Positions 39,298 through 49,756 of a stretch of DNA of 64,000 nt are shown here, piece after piece; position 1 is the stretch's first letter; each line of letters opens with the position of its first letter. Made by a program: the position numbers and the translations under genes. Source of the stretch: Rhodococcoides fascians NBRC 12155 = LMG 3623 (GTDB lineage Bacteria > Actinomycetota > Actinomycetes > Mycobacteriales > Mycobacteriaceae); the NCBI RefSeq assembly GCF_001894785.1, contig NZ_BCWW01000009.1, positions 186,001-250,000 on the forward strand, in the 5' to 3' direction. The notes below the pieces were generated by a model. The model did no database searches, was not told the DNA's origin, and saw only the letters and a program-made list of their open reading frames with translations.

Positions 39298-39867
39298 GTG
39301 GCAAACAGCAAACCTCGGATTCTCAACAACAACCGCGACATGGTCTGGTCGCTGATTCCGCTGGTCATTGCGTGTTTGTTGATTGCAGGCGTGGCCAGTC
39401 AGTGCTCGTTGAGCCCGGGTGGACCCAAGCAGGGACCCATTCCCAACTTCGACGTGAACTCGGCACTGCAGTACGACGCGGCCGAAATCGGGTTCCCGGT
39501 GCGCAATCCGGTCGTTCCCGAGGAATGGACGCCCAATTCGGGGAGCCGCGCGACCATTTCCGGTGACAGCGGTGGAGCGGCGTCGACTGTCGGATACATC
39601 ACCGGATCGGGTGCGTACCTGCAACTGACTCAGACGGCCGCGTCCGAGGAACTGGTGGTGCCGTTCGTGGCCGGGGAGACGGTGTACGCGTCGGGCGCGC
39701 AGAACGTCTCGGGTCGAGACTGGGTCGTGTACGGCGAGGAAGGCTCGCGCACCTACTGGGTCTCGGACTTCGGTGACGTGCGAATCCTGTTGGGCGGCAC
39801 GGCGAACACCGAAGAATTCACCACTCTCGCGGCTGCGGTCGAGGCCACCGAACCGCTCGCGCCCTAG
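39298..39867 (+). CDS. DUF4245 membrane-anchored protein
   Basis: 189 residues: short cytoplasmic N-terminus, one helix ([18 protein letters not shown], about 17-34), then an exported domain with [14 protein letters not shown] and [14 protein letters not shown], typical of DUF4245. Function unknown. GTG start at 39298. Its stop and the stop of xseB on the other strand share the same CTAG tetranucleotide (39864-39867). Confidence 0.85.
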   Translation: MANSKPRILNNNRDMVWSLIPLVIACLLIAGVASQCSLSPGGPKQGPIPNFDVNSALQYDAAEIGFPVRNPVVPEEWTPNSGSRATISGDSGGAASTVGYITGSGAYLQLTQTAASEELVVPFVAGETVYASGAQNVSGRDWVVYGEEGSRTYWVSDFGDVRILLGGTANTEEFTTLAAAVEATEPLAP

Positions 39868-40121
39868 CTGTCGTTCTCGGTGCTCGCCAGCGCGGTCTCG
39901 ATGCGCTTGCGTGCACCTGCCAGTTGTTCCTCGCAGCGCGTCGCCAATTGTTCGCCGCGCTCCCACAGAGCGAGGGATGCGTCGAGATCGAGCCCGCCTT
40001 GCTCGAGGATCTTCACCACTCCGACCAGCTCGTCGCGGGCTTCCTCGTAGCCCAGTTCGGACACCGGCTTGTCTTCGTTCTCGCTCATCGAATCTCCCTC
40101 TGTCTTTTCACTCGGCGTCAT
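39864..40121 (-). CDS. xseB: exodeoxyribonuclease VII small subunit
   Basis: 85 residues forming the helical small subunit that wraps exonuclease VII. The core [19 protein letters not shown] and [18 protein letters not shown] is diagnostic. The ATG at 40121 overlaps the xseA stop (ATGA), but an ATG at 40088 with a better GGGAG site would give 74 residues; both are possible. Confidence 0.93.
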   Translation of the reverse strand: MTPSEKTEGDSMSENEDKPVSELGYEEARDELVGVVKILEQGGLDLDASLALWERGEQLATRCEEQLAGARKRIETALASTENDS

Positions 40122-41380
40122 TTCACTCGGCCCATTACTGCGGCGGTGACGGCACCGTCGGCCACCCGCACCCTGATCTGTGTACCCGGCGGCGCGTCCT
40201 CGACCGAACGCAGTACCTCGGGATCGGCACCCGGCACCACCCGCTGTACGACGGCATAGCCCCGGGCAAGTGTGGCAGCAGGCCCCAGCGTCGACAGCCT
40301 CGCCCGCAGATGTTCGACGAGCGTGTCCTGGGTGGTCAGCTCGCGCTGCACGTCGCGTCGAGCTGCATCGGCGAGTCGCCGAACTTCCTCGCGACGCTGT
40401 TCGAGGGCCGCCAACGGATCGGCCAACACGGGTCGATGCCGCAGCATCTCCAGCCCGCGCGCCTCACGTTCCACCCAATTGCGAAGCGCTGCAGCGCTTC
40501 TGGCCTTCAGTTCCGCGACCAACGCTTGTTCGGCGACGGCGTCGGGCACCACGAGCTTGGCGGCATCGGTGGGGGTGGCAGCGCGCAGGTCGGCGACGTG
40601 ATCGCTGAGGGGACTGTCGGGTTCGTGACCGATGGCGCTGACGATCGGCGTCGTCGCCCGTGAGATGGCTCGGCACAGTGCCTCGTCGGAGAACGGCAAT
40701 AGATCCTCGACGCTACCGCCGCCGCGGGCGAGGACGATGACGTCGACGCGCGGGTCGTCGTTCAGATCCTTCAACGCGTCCAGGATTGCCGGCACCGCTT
40801 GTGGACCCTGGACCGGAGTGTTCCGTACCTCGAATCGCACTGCAGGCCAACGCCTCTGCGCGACGGTGAGGACGTCCTTCTCGGCTGCGCTGGCGCGAGC
40901 GGTGATGAGCCCGATGGTGCCGGGCAGGAACGGCAGCGGACGCTTGAGTCGCGGGTCGAACAGTCCTTCGGCGGCCAGCAGAGCCCGGAGCCGTTCGATG
41001 CGGGCCAGTAGTTCGCCGACACCCACAGCGCGAATATCGGTGGCGCGCAGCGAAATGGTGCCGCGGCCGGTGAAGAACGACAGCTTGCCGTAGAGGATGA
41101 CGCGCGCGCCTTCGGTCAGCGGAACGGGCGAACGATCCAGCAGCTGCGGCGAGCAGGTCACCGACAACGACATGTCCGCCGACGGATCACGCAGAGTCAG
41201 AAATGCCGTGCGCGTGCCGGGGCGGGCGTTGATCTGCGTCAGCTGCCCCTCGACCCAGATGCTGCCGAGTTTGTCGATCCACCCGGCGACCTTCATCGCG
41301 ACGGTGCGCACCGGCCATGGTTGTTCGGCGGTGCTCGCACCGGATGGGGCGGGGCCGGACTGAGTGGGGGGAGTGCTCAC
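40118..41380 (-). CDS. xseA: exodeoxyribonuclease VII large subunit
   Basis: 420 residues: N-terminal OB-fold (about 25-120), catalytic domain with [15 protein letters not shown] and [16 protein letters not shown] (about 140-240), then a long coiled coil and a C-terminal domain with LARGYAVV. Degrades single-stranded DNA in both directions to oligonucleotides. GTG start at 41380 overlaps the upstream stop by four bases. Confidence 0.95.
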   Translation of the reverse strand: MSTPPTQSGPAPSGASTAEQPWPVRTVAMKVAGWIDKLGSIWVEGQLTQINARPGTRTAFLTLRDPSADMSLSVTCSPQLLDRSPVPLTEGARVILYGKLSFFTGRGTISLRATDIRAVGVGELLARIERLRALLAAEGLFDPRLKRPLPFLPGTIGLITARASAAEKDVLTVAQRRWPAVRFEVRNTPVQGPQAVPAILDALKDLNDDPRVDVIVLARGGGSVEDLLPFSDEALCRAISRATTPIVSAIGHEPDSPLSDHVADLRAATPTDAAKLVVPDAVAEQALVAELKARSAAALRNWVEREARGLEMLRHRPVLADPLAALEQRREEVRRLADAARRDVQRELTTQDTLVEHLRARLSTLGPAATLARGYAVVQRVVPGADPEVLRSVEDAPPGTQIRVRVADGAVTAAVMGRVK

Positions 41381-41991
41381 TTCGCCTTGGCGGTGGTGAT
41401 TCGGTTGGCGAGCATGGTCTGGAACGGTGCGCGAGCCGACGTCGCGTTCTCGTACTCGAGCAGGGTTTCCAGATCCTCGATGGACAGCGTGCGCAGCCGT
41501 GCGCGCAACTGAGCCAGGGCAAGGGTGTCGAAGTCGATCATCTCGACGATCTCGGGCTTCGCAGCTGCTGCGGGCTTCGCCGACGTGTCCTGCACCGGTT
41601 CGTCCAGCGGAGGCGTCGAGTACAGAGCAAATCGTCCGTTCGCGGCGATGGGCTCGGCCACCGGTGTGTCGGGAACATCGACGTCATCGGTGACTGCTGC
41701 GGAGTCGAACCTCGACGTGGCCGGGAACGCGTCGTCGTCGTCCTCGTCGAAACTCGCCCACGACGGCTGCTCCTCGCGCGGAGTTCCGATCACCGGCAGA
41801 GCCGAAATGACCAGATCGCCCTTGATGGCGAGGGCTGTCACCTGCTGCTGAAGCCGCATGCCGCGCGCCAACGCCTCGCTGACGACGGTCATCGGCAACA
41901 TCAACGCGGAACCGGGAAGCTTGCGGGCCTCTTCCACGACGGTCACGGCGACGCCTGCAGCCACCCGCGCCGCAAAGGGGAGTCGAGTCAT
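41377..41991 (-). CDS. lipid droplet-associated protein homologue
   Basis: 204 residues. A hydrophobic or amphipathic N-terminal third ([20 protein letters not shown] and [17 protein letters not shown]), a low-complexity acidic middle, and a conserved C-terminal helix pair ([33 protein letters not shown]) shared with the Rv1109c-type proteins annotated as lipid-droplet-associated. Function by name only. Overlaps xseA by four bases; divergent from ispH. Confidence 0.72.
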   Translation of the reverse strand: MTRLPFAARVAAGVAVTVVEEARKLPGSALMLPMTVVSEALARGMRLQQQVTALAIKGDLVISALPVIGTPREEQPSWASFDEDDDDAFPATSRFDSAAVTDDVDVPDTPVAEPIAANGRFALYSTPPLDEPVQDTSAKPAAAAKPEIVEMIDFDTLALAQLRARLRTLSIEDLETLLEYENATSARAPFQTMLANRITTAKAK

Positions 41992-42087
41992 GCACACCAG
42001 ACTGCCCGAAGTCGTCGTCTTTGGGTAGCCGACAGGCCAGGGCCTGCGGAATGACCCGGTTGCTGCGATACACGTATCCTGGGAGGT

Positions 42088-43095
42088 ATGTCTTCGGCTG
42101 TTCCTTTGAATCTTGGTATCGCACACTCCGCCGGCTCGCACACGACCGCGCATGCCGGGGGTAAGCGAGTGCTTCTCGCCGAGCCGCGCGGCTACTGCGC
42201 GGGCGTGGATCGCGCCGTCGAGACCGTCGAGAAGGCACTCGAACAGCACGGTGCGCCGGTGTACGTGCGCAAGGAGATCGTGCACAACAAGCACGTGGTC
42301 GAGACGCTGTCCGATCGCGGTGCGGTGTTCGTCGAGGAGACCGACGAGGTGCCCGAGGGTTCGCTGCTGGTGTTCTCGGCGCACGGTGTCTCGCCTGCGG
42401 TGCACACTTCTGCCGCCGAGCGGAACCTGCGGACGATCGACGCGACCTGCCCGCTGGTGACCAAGGTGCACCAGGAAGCCAAGCGGTTCGCCCGAGACGA
42501 CTACGACATTCTGCTCATCGGCCACGAGGGCCACGAGGAGGTCGAGGGCACCGCAGGTGAGGCACCCGAGCACATCCAGCTCGTGGACGGCCCGGAGTCG
42601 GTGGACAGCGTCACGGTGCGCGACGAGAACAAGGTCATCTGGCTTTCGCAGACCACGCTGAGCGTCGACGAGACCATGATGACGGTCGCGAAGCTGCGGG
42701 AGCGCTTCCCGACCTTGCAGGATCCGCCGAGCGACGACATCTGCTACGCCACGCAGAACCGTCAGGTCGCGGTGAAGGCGATGGCACCGGAGTGCGATCT
42801 GGTGATCGTCGTCGGCTCGAAGAACTCGTCGAACTCGGTGCGCCTGGTCGAGGTCGCCCTCGGTGCCGGCGCACGGGCCAGCTACCTGGTGGATTACGCG
42901 AAAGAGATCGATCTGGCGTGGCTCGACGGCGTCGAGACCATCGGCATCACGTCGGGAGCGTCCGTGCCGGAGATCCTGGTTCAGGGCGTCATCGACCTGT
43001 TCGCCGAGCACGGATACGCTGACGTGCAGCCCGTCACCACCGCGAACGAGACCCTGGTCTTTTCCTTGCCCCGCGAGCTGCGCCCCGCACGCTGA
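42088..43095 (+). CDS. ispH: 4-hydroxy-3-methylbut-2-enyl diphosphate reductase
   Basis: Last enzyme of the MEP pathway, a [4Fe-4S] protein making IPP and DMAPP. 335 residues. The three cluster cysteines are in [23 protein letters not shown] and [10 protein letters not shown]. The ATG at 42088 is used; the first ~30 residues are variable. It supplies the precursors used by the prenyl synthase near 27.3 kb. Confidence 0.96.
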   Translation: MSSAVPLNLGIAHSAGSHTTAHAGGKRVLLAEPRGYCAGVDRAVETVEKALEQHGAPVYVRKEIVHNKHVVETLSDRGAVFVEETDEVPEGSLLVFSAHGVSPAVHTSAAERNLRTIDATCPLVTKVHQEAKRFARDDYDILLIGHEGHEEVEGTAGEAPEHIQLVDGPESVDSVTVRDENKVIWLSQTTLSVDETMMTVAKLRERFPTLQDPPSDDICYATQNRQVAVKAMAPECDLVIVVGSKNSSNSVRLVEVALGAGARASYLVDYAKEIDLAWLDGVETIGITSGASVPEILVQGVIDLFAEHGYADVQPVTTANETLVFSLPRELRPAR

Positions 43096-43125
43096 CCGGT
43101 CCATGACCGGCCGGTACCGGTGGGG

Positions 43126-44232
43126 TCAGTCGTCGGCGTGGCGGTCGCGGTACCGAACCTGCGGCACCGGATGCGGAGGAATGTCGTCACGGCGCACGTT
43201 CGGCGGCGCGTCGTTCACAACCGGTTCGACTGTGTGCCGAGCGCTGCTGGAGTACGGATCGACGGCGTCCCGCGGCGGCTGAACCCGAGGTGAACGCTCC
43301 CGGCGAGGTTCCGTCGAATACGGTGCCTCGGACGGCTGGGGCCGCGATGGGCGCGCTACGCCGGGTGGGGGCGTGCGATCCTGCGGGTACTGGGCGTGGG
43401 AGCGGGAGGGCCGCTGGTACTCGGGCTGCGGACTCGCCTGACGTGCGTATCCGGGCGTCGCCCCGGGGGTTGTTGCCGACCGTCTTGGCGCGGCACCGGA
43501 GTCGGTTGCGGCGCGAGAGGTTCCTCGGCGGCCCACGTACGGCTCGGGCACGATGTCGGTGGCCTCGACCGCGGACACGTCGTCACGGTCCGCCGCAGCT
43601 CGACGGCTACGTGCGCGCGACGGACGGTCTTCCTGCGCTCGCCGCGGTGCCCGGGTGAGTGTGTCGTCCTCGGAGGTCGGGCTCCGGCGAGCGGAGTCTC
43701 CGGCCTTGGTGCTTCGACGAGGGGCGTCTTCCGATTTCGTGCGACGCCGAGCGGTGTCGGCGGTCTTCGTGCTGCGTCGAACTGCGGGCGCGTGCGTGTT
43801 CTGCCGCTTCAGCACGATGCGTACGGCACCGAGGCCGACGGCCACGAGGGTGCCGAGCAGCATCAATGGAAATCGGTTGACCAGCGGAATCGCCACGTTC
43901 AGGATGATGTCCTTGAGGCTGGTGCCCGCGTTGTCGGTGAAGTACTGGTACGACAGCGGCACTGCCACGAACAGAATCAACGGGGCTTGGACCATCGCGG
44001 TGAACAGTCCGCGGTAGCGGACCAGCAATACCGCCGCGATGCAGCCGAGGATGTAGAGGAACGCGAACGCACCGGTCAGCTCGGTTCCACGCGCGGCGTC
44101 GATGAGAAATCCGAGAAAGGTCAGCCCTGCGGCGATCGCAACGGCACCCCACGCTGGTACGCCGGGCAGGGTCGCGAGGATGGATCGGTGATCCAGCGGT
44201 ACCCCGGATCGGGCACGTTGGGAGGTAGACAC
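43126..44232 (-). CDS. DUF6542 membrane protein with long disordered basic tail
   Basis: 368 residues. Residues 1-140 contain four hydrophobic helices (for example WGAVAIAAGLTFLGFLIDAA and PLMLLGTLVAVGLGAVRIVL). The remainder is disordered and rich in Arg, Ser, Pro. A 10-residue unit repeats four times at 152-190 (RRSTKTADTA, RRRTKSEDAP, RRSTKAGDSA, RRSPTSEDD), encoded by about 43663-43779. The family occurs beside ispH and ychF in mycobacteria; role unknown. Convergent with ispH. Confidence 0.82.
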   Translation of the reverse strand: MSTSQRARSGVPLDHRSILATLPGVPAWGAVAIAAGLTFLGFLIDAARGTELTGAFAFLYILGCIAAVLLVRYRGLFTAMVQAPLILFVAVPLSYQYFTDNAGTSLKDIILNVAIPLVNRFPLMLLGTLVAVGLGAVRIVLKRQNTHAPAVRRSTKTADTARRRTKSEDAPRRSTKAGDSARRSPTSEDDTLTRAPRRAQEDRPSRARSRRAAADRDDVSAVEATDIVPEPYVGRRGTSRAATDSGAAPRRSATTPGATPGYARQASPQPEYQRPSRSHAQYPQDRTPPPGVARPSRPQPSEAPYSTEPRRERSPRVQPPRDAVDPYSSSARHTVEPVVNDAPPNVRRDDIPPHPVPQVRYRDRHADD

Positions 44233-44252
44233 CCCTCGAGGTTAGCCGTAGT

Positions 44253-45419
44253 TCAGCCCACTGCATCGCTGACATGACCGAAGTCGTGCCGGTAGCGGGA
44301 CGAATCGGACAGCTTGGGACGCTCGTCCACGCGTGCGATCTCCACCGGTTCGGCGTCGAACAGCTCGAGCTCGTGCAGCTTGCGTGCGGTGACACTCACC
44401 CTGCTGTCGACCGACCCGACGGTGGAGTTGAAGGACTCCACGGCCTTGCCGAGGTGGGCTCCGAGCTTGTCGAGATGTGTCGAGACGATTCCGATGCGGC
44501 CGTACAGTTCGCGGCCCAGCTGGTGGATCCGCGCCGCGTCCTCGGCGATCGACTCCTGCTTCCAGGTGTACGCGACGGTGCGCAGCAGAGCGACCAGAGT
44601 GGTCGGGGTGGCAAGAATCACGTTCCGGCCGAAGGCGTACTCCAGCAGGCTCGTATCCGACGTCAACGCGGCGTCGAGAAACGGGTCGCCGGGAACGAAC
44701 AGGACGACGAACTCCGGCGTCGGCTCGAACGCCTCCCAATAAGCCTTGTCTGCCAGTTGATCGATGTGGGTGCGCAACTGCTTGGCGTGGCGGCGCAGAT
44801 GCTTGTCGCGAGCACCGGGTTCTTCGTCCTGCGCGGCGTCGAGGTAGGCCGCGAACGGCACCTTGGCGTCGACGACGATCTGCCGATCGCCGGCGAGGCG
44901 AACGATCATGTCGGGTCGAAAGCCGTCCTTGCTCACCTGAGTGTCGAAGTCGCAGTGCTTGACCATTCCGGCGAGTTCGACGACCCGTTCGAGCTGGATC
45001 TCGCCCCACCGACCTCGGATCTGCGGTGCGCGCAGTGCGGTGACCAGTTGTCCGGTCTGCATGGAGAGCTGCATCGACGCGCGATGCATTCCGGTGACCT
45101 GTTCCGACAGGCCCGCGTACGCCCTGATGCGGTGGTGCTCGACTTCTCGCACGTGCTCGGCGAGAGCATCGACGGCGTCGTGCAGTGGCTCCACCAGATG
45201 GGACACCTGTTGGCCGATGACCGTCGAATTGCGCCGCGCGGAATCCTCGTTCACCGCGCTCAGCGACTGGCGAAGCAGCGCCTCGTTCTGGCGTAGAGCC
45301 GCCAGCTGGGCCTCCGCTCGTACGGCCCGATCACCCACCCGAGAGGCATGCAACAGCCACCCCACCACGCCGCCGATGGCGAGGGCGACGAGCAGGCCGA
45401 GCGCGGTGAGAATGTTCAT
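44253..45419 (-). CDS. rmuC: RmuC-family DNA recombination protein
   Basis: 388 residues. N-terminal membrane helix (LGLLVALAIGGVVGWLLH), a coiled coil (about 35-130), then the PD-(D/E)XK-like nuclease core: LRAPQIRGRWGEIQLE, QIVVDAKVPFAAYLDA (Asp-x-Lys) and FVPGDPFLDAAL. RmuC proteins limit inversions at short inverted repeats. The ATG at 45419 is preferred; a GTG at 45449 adds ten residues. Located back-to-back with sbcD. Confidence 0.9.
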   Translation of the reverse strand: MNILTALGLLVALAIGGVVGWLLHASRVGDRAVRAEAQLAALRQNEALLRQSLSAVNEDSARRNSTVIGQQVSHLVEPLHDAVDALAEHVREVEHHRIRAYAGLSEQVTGMHRASMQLSMQTGQLVTALRAPQIRGRWGEIQLERVVELAGMVKHCDFDTQVSKDGFRPDMIVRLAGDRQIVVDAKVPFAAYLDAAQDEEPGARDKHLRRHAKQLRTHIDQLADKAYWEAFEPTPEFVVLFVPGDPFLDAALTSDTSLLEYAFGRNVILATPTTLVALLRTVAYTWKQESIAEDAARIHQLGRELYGRIGIVSTHLDKLGAHLGKAVESFNSTVGSVDSRVSVTARKLHELELFDAEPVEIARVDERPKLSDSSRYRHDFGHVSDAVG

Positions 45420-45542
45420 GGTGCCGATGATGCAGCACGCCACCGACAAGTTCGGGCGAGACGAGCTGTGGGTCGATGCTCACGCCCGACAGGCCGACGA
45501 GCCTCGAATAGTTTGTCGGTGGTTGCCGATAGCGTCGTGGAC

Positions 45543-46733
45543 ATGAGAATCCTGCACACCTCGGACTGGCACATAGGTCGCACCTTTCACGGTGTCGACC
45601 TGTTGGCCGATCAGGGCGCAGTGCTCGAGTCCATCGCGGAACTGGTTGCCGCACAGTCGATCGACGTGGTCGTCGTCCCGGGTGACATCTACGACCGCGC
45701 CGTGCCGAGCGCGGATGCCGTAGTGGTGTGCAATCGCGGACTCGAAGCGATCAGAGCCGCCGGAGCCGTCATCGTCGCGACGTCGGGTAACCACGATTCA
45801 CCCGCTCGGTTGGGTGCCGGAGCTGCGTTCGCCTCGGCCGGTGGACTGCATCTGATGACCAAGGTCGGCAACGTCGCGACCCCGGTGGTCGTCGATGACG
45901 AGCACGGATCGGTTGCGTTCTACGGCATTCCGTACCTCGAGCCCGAGACCACCCGAGTCGAACTCGACGTTCCGGCGGCACGGACGCACGCCGAGGTGCT
46001 CGATGCTGCCATGGACCTGGTGCGCGCCGACCTCGCAGCGAGAGACGAAGCAGGGCAACATGTTCGGTCCGTCGTCCTCGCGCATGCGTTCATCGTCGGC
46101 GGCGAAGCGACAGGTTCGGAGCGATCGATTTCGTCCGGGGGAATCGAAACCGCACCGGCATCGGCATTCGACGGCGTCGACTACGTGGCACTGGGTCATC
46201 TGCATTCTCCGCAGACACTCACCGAGCGGGTCCGGTATTCCGGCTCCCCGTTGCCGTACTCGTTCGGCGAACGCTCGCACCGTAAGGCCGTGTGGATTCT
46301 CGAACTCGACGCCGACGGGCTCGGCAGCGTCGATCGAGTGGACTTGCCGGTGGTTCGCGGTCTCGCCCGCATCGAGGGCACGGTCGAGGAATTGACCACT
46401 CACGCAGCCTTTTCCGAATACGAGGACCACTACGTCTCGGCAGTGCTGACCGACGAGGTACGTCCTGTCGATGCAATGCGGTTGCTGCAACAGCGTTTTC
46501 GGCATGCGATCCATCTCGAGTGGCGTCGACCCGAAGGCGACGGTGGGCTTCGGTATCGCGATCGTGTCCGCGGCCGCAGCGACCTCGAGATCGCGACGTC
46601 GTTCCTGACGGACATGCGGAGCGCGCCCACCGCAGCCGAGTCCGCGCTCTTCGAGCGCGCTCTTGCTTCCGTGCAGCGCGAGGCCGAATCCACGCGCACA
46701 CCGGAGAGCACCGTCGACCGCGGCGCTGCATGA
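45543..46733 (+). CDS. sbcD: exonuclease SbcCD subunit D
   Basis: Mre11-type nuclease of 396 residues that, with SbcC, opens hairpins and processes DNA ends. Metallophosphoesterase motifs: HTSDWHIGRTF (5-15), VVVPGDIYDRA, SGNHDSPARL and LGHLHSPQ. Stop overlaps the sbcC ATG by four bases. Confidence 0.95.
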   Translation: MRILHTSDWHIGRTFHGVDLLADQGAVLESIAELVAAQSIDVVVVPGDIYDRAVPSADAVVVCNRGLEAIRAAGAVIVATSGNHDSPARLGAGAAFASAGGLHLMTKVGNVATPVVVDDEHGSVAFYGIPYLEPETTRVELDVPAARTHAEVLDAAMDLVRADLAARDEAGQHVRSVVLAHAFIVGGEATGSERSISSGGIETAPASAFDGVDYVALGHLHSPQTLTERVRYSGSPLPYSFGERSHRKAVWILELDADGLGSVDRVDLPVVRGLARIEGTVEELTTHAAFSEYEDHYVSAVLTDEVRPVDAMRLLQQRFRHAIHLEWRRPEGDGGLRYRDRVRGRSDLEIATSFLTDMRSAPTAAESALFERALASVQREAESTRTPESTVDRGAA

Positions 46734-49700
46734 GGCTGCACTCACTCGAGATCACCGCCTTCGGTCCCTTCGCGGGAACGGAGACGGTCGATTTCGACGC
46801 GCTGGGGGCCGACGGGTTGTTTCTGTTGCACGGTCAGACCGGAGCCGGGAAGACGACAGTGCTCGACGCCGTTGCCTTTGCGCTCTACGGCACCGTTCCC
46901 GGAGCGCGGCGGGAGGGCAAGAGGCTGCTGTCCGACCACGCCGCGAGAGGTGCCGTCCCGCAGGTGACCCTTGAAGCGACGCTCGGTGGGCGACGAATCA
47001 GGATCGTGCGCAGTCCGGAGTTCCTGCGCCCCAAGCTCAGGACTGCCGGCACCACCAAGCAGCATGCCAAGGCGAGTCTCACGTGGCTCGATGGGCGTGG
47101 GCAGAACCTGACGCGGCTCAACGAGATCGGCGACGCGGTCAACGGGTTGCTCGGAATGAGTGCCGATCAGTTCTTTCAAGTGGTGTTGTTGCCGCAGGGC
47201 GAGTTCGCGAAGTTTCTGCGAGCAGACAGCGACGAGCGCGGAAACCTACTCGAAAGACTCTTCGACACAGGCAGATTCGGCGACGTGGAGGAATGGTTCG
47301 CTGAGCGGCGTCGAGAATTGGCCGCCGGTCTTGCCGACGCCGACCAGGCCATCGACATCATGCTGGGCAGAGTGTCCCAGGCCGCGGGCGTACCCGAGCC
47401 GTCCACCGACGACGCCGCGCCCGGTGAGCAGGCCCAGGATCCCCTCGAATGGGCGGCACGGGTTCTGGACGGTGCACGGCAGAACAGAACTCTCGCCCAG
47501 GGTCGTGCGGTGCTGGTCGACGCGGCGGCCGGGCGTGCGTCCGCCGCGCTGGCCGAGGCCACCAGCGCCCTGGACCTGCAGCGCCGACGCGCCATCGCCG
47601 AAGAGCAACTCGCGCAGTACCGGGACGGCGAAGCCGCCCGAGCAGCGCGACGCGCGGAACTGGCCGATTCTGCTGCTGCGGGTCCCATCGCCGACGCTGT
47701 CGCCGATCTGCGCCTTGCCGCCACCACCGCAGATGCGGCCACCACAGCGCTGACCGCCGCGGAACAGGCACTGCCGACGTCCGCAGAGGGCAGGCGCTTC
47801 CACGACGCACTGCAGTGGCCGCCGGTACAGAACGATCCGGCCGACGAGCGGGCAGTGGTTGCCGAGTTCGTGCGAGCATGGACCACCGATGTCGCACGGC
47901 TGCAGTCGCTGCTCGGGACAGCCCGTGAGGCCGACCGGCTGGACGCCGAGCTCGCAGAACAGCGCGCACAGCGCGCCGAGACCGTTGCTGCCATCGAACG
48001 CACGACGACGAAACAGGCGACACTTCCCGAAACCCTCGCCGCTGTGGAAGCGCGGGTGGTGCGCGCAGCTGCGGCCGCTGCCGAGCTTCCGGGACTGGAC
48101 GAGCGGTGCGCCCGCGCTCAGGCGGCCGCTGAGTCGGCCCTCGAATTGGTGCGGACCCGAGCCGTTCTCGTCGAGGCAGAACGCGTCAGGGACCGTGCCG
48201 CAACCGCGCGCAACAGCGCCTGGGAACACTTGCTCGAGCTGCGCGAACGCCGCATCGACGGCATGGCCGCAGAGCTGGCGGCCCGCCTCGAGTCCGGTGC
48301 GCCGTGTGTCGTGTGCGGGTCGGCCGAACACCCGAATCCGGCGGCTGCCGCGACGTCGACGGTCACGAAAGCGCAGGAGGACAAGGCCGCTGCCGCGGAG
48401 CGGAAATGCGCTGCCGAGCTGGAACGGTCGATCGCGGCCGTCGCCGACGCCAGTCGTGCGGTCGATCTGCTGCACGACCGGACGGGCGGAGCCTCCGCCG
48501 CGGAGCTTGCTCACACCCTCGATGCGGCGACGACTGCCGTCCGAGACGCCCGAGCGAGGGCCGCCGACCTCGACCCGGCGACGACCGAGCTGCGCCGGCT
48601 GCGCGCCGAGTCGGATGCGCTGGCGGTCACGCTGCAGGATCTCGTCGCCAGGCGCAGCGCGCTGGACGAACGCATCGCAGCCACCGAGCGATCGGTGGCG
48701 CAGATGCGAGCGTCGGTAGCCGAGGAAATTGCCGAAGGCACATCGTTGACCGAGCGAATTGCCGAGTGCGAGAAGCTGATCGACGGTGCCCGCCGACTGC
48801 AGGAAGCGCGAATCGCCTGGCTCGACGCCAGCGAGCAGCATGCCGCGCTGCGCGGCGAACTGGATCGACGGGTATCGGCATCGAACTTCGACTCCGCCGA
48901 TGCAGCAGCAGATGCCGTTCTCACCAAGGACCGCGTCGAGCAGATCGAGACCGAGCTTCGTCTGGCAGAGGAGCGTCGGGCACACGCCGAACACGTGCTG
49001 CTCGAACCCGGCATCGTCGCCCAGAGCGGGCAACCGCCGATCGACCTGGATCCGCTGCGTGCCCGGTTCGCCGAATTGGACGGCGAGGCGAAGGTCGCCG
49101 CGGGGGAGGTGGCCGAGTGTCGCCGACGCGCGGACGATCTCGAGCGGTTGGTCGCCGAACTGTTCGTCGCGGCTGCGGCCATCGCGCCGCAACGCGCCGA
49201 GTTCGACGAGCTCGCCAACCTGGCGGATGTGGTCGCCGGGCGTGGGCAGAATGCACGCAAGATGTCGCTGCGGTCCTACGTGCTTGCGTCCCGTCTCGAG
49301 GACGTCGCCGAGTCGGCATCGGCACGCTTGCGTCGGATGTCCTCGGGTCGATACGAATTCGTGCACTCCGACGAGGCCGGCCTTCGCGGAAAGCGGGGTG
49401 GACTCGGTCTCGACATCCGCGACGACTACACCGGTGTGGTGCGTTCGGCCAAGACGTTGTCGGGCGGCGAGGCTTTTCTGGCGTCGCTCTCGCTCGCGCT
49501 GGGTCTCGCCGATGTCGTGGCCGCCGAATCCGGCGGGGTCGTTCTCGACACCATGTTCATCGACGAGGGGTTCGGCACGCTGGATGCGGACACGCTGGAA
49601 TCGGTGATGGCCGTGCTCGACGAATTACGTGCGGGCGGCCGCGTCGTCGGAGTCGTCAGTCACGTCGACGAAATGCGTCAGCGCATTCCGAGCCGCCTCT

Positions 49701-49750
49701 ACGTCAAGCGTGGACGCGCGGGCTCGACACTGCAGGTCGTCGCGTCCTGA
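46730..49750 (+). CDS. sbcC: exonuclease SbcCD subunit C (Rad50-like ATPase)
   Basis: 1006 residues, SMC-like. Walker A HGQTGAGKTTVLDAV (about 35-49), Q-loop FFQVVLLPQGEFAKFL, two long coiled-coil arms, a zinc hook with APCVVCGSAEHPN (CxxC, near 525), ABC signature TLSGGEAFLASLSLALGLAD and Walker B DTMFIDEGFGTLD. The very high-GC coiled coil produces long shadow frames on both strands. Only seven bases separate its stop from the convergent AI-2E transporter gene. Confidence 0.95.
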   Translation: MRLHSLEITAFGPFAGTETVDFDALGADGLFLLHGQTGAGKTTVLDAVAFALYGTVPGARREGKRLLSDHAARGAVPQVTLEATLGGRRIRIVRSPEFLRPKLRTAGTTKQHAKASLTWLDGRGQNLTRLNEIGDAVNGLLGMSADQFFQVVLLPQGEFAKFLRADSDERGNLLERLFDTGRFGDVEEWFAERRRELAAGLADADQAIDIMLGRVSQAAGVPEPSTDDAAPGEQAQDPLEWAARVLDGARQNRTLAQGRAVLVDAAAGRASAALAEATSALDLQRRRAIAEEQLAQYRDGEAARAARRAELADSAAAGPIADAVADLRLAATTADAATTALTAAEQALPTSAEGRRFHDALQWPPVQNDPADERAVVAEFVRAWTTDVARLQSLLGTAREADRLDAELAEQRAQRAETVAAIERTTTKQATLPETLAAVEARVVRAAAAAAELPGLDERCARAQAAAESALELVRTRAVLVEAERVRDRAATARNSAWEHLLELRERRIDGMAAELAARLESGAPCVVCGSAEHPNPAAAATSTVTKAQEDKAAAAERKCAAELERSIAAVADASRAVDLLHDRTGGASAAELAHTLDAATTAVRDARARAADLDPATTELRRLRAESDALAVTLQDLVARRSALDERIAATERSVAQMRASVAEEIAEGTSLTERIAECEKLIDGARRLQEARIAWLDASEQHAALRGELDRRVSASNFDSADAAADAVLTKDRVEQIETELRLAEERRAHAEHVLLEPGIVAQSGQPPIDLDPLRARFAELDGEAKVAAGEVAECRRRADDLERLVAELFVAAAAIAPQRAEFDELANLADVVAGRGQNARKMSLRSYVLASRLEDVAESASARLRRMSSGRYEFVHSDEAGLRGKRGGLGLDIRDDYTGVVRSAKTLSGGEAFLASLSLALGLADVVAAESGGVVLDTMFIDEGFGTLDADTLESVMAVLDELRAGGRVVGVVSHVDEMRQRIPSRLYVKRGRAGSTLQVVAS

Positions 49751-49756
49751 TCGGGG

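Noticed and set aside
41377..43104. 575-codon minus-strand frame
   Set aside because: Its C-terminal part is the lipid-droplet-associated protein; the upstream part is antisense to ispH.
47246..49366. 706-codon minus-strand frame inside sbcC
   Set aside because: High-GC shadow opposite the coiled-coil region; sbcC has all expected motifs.
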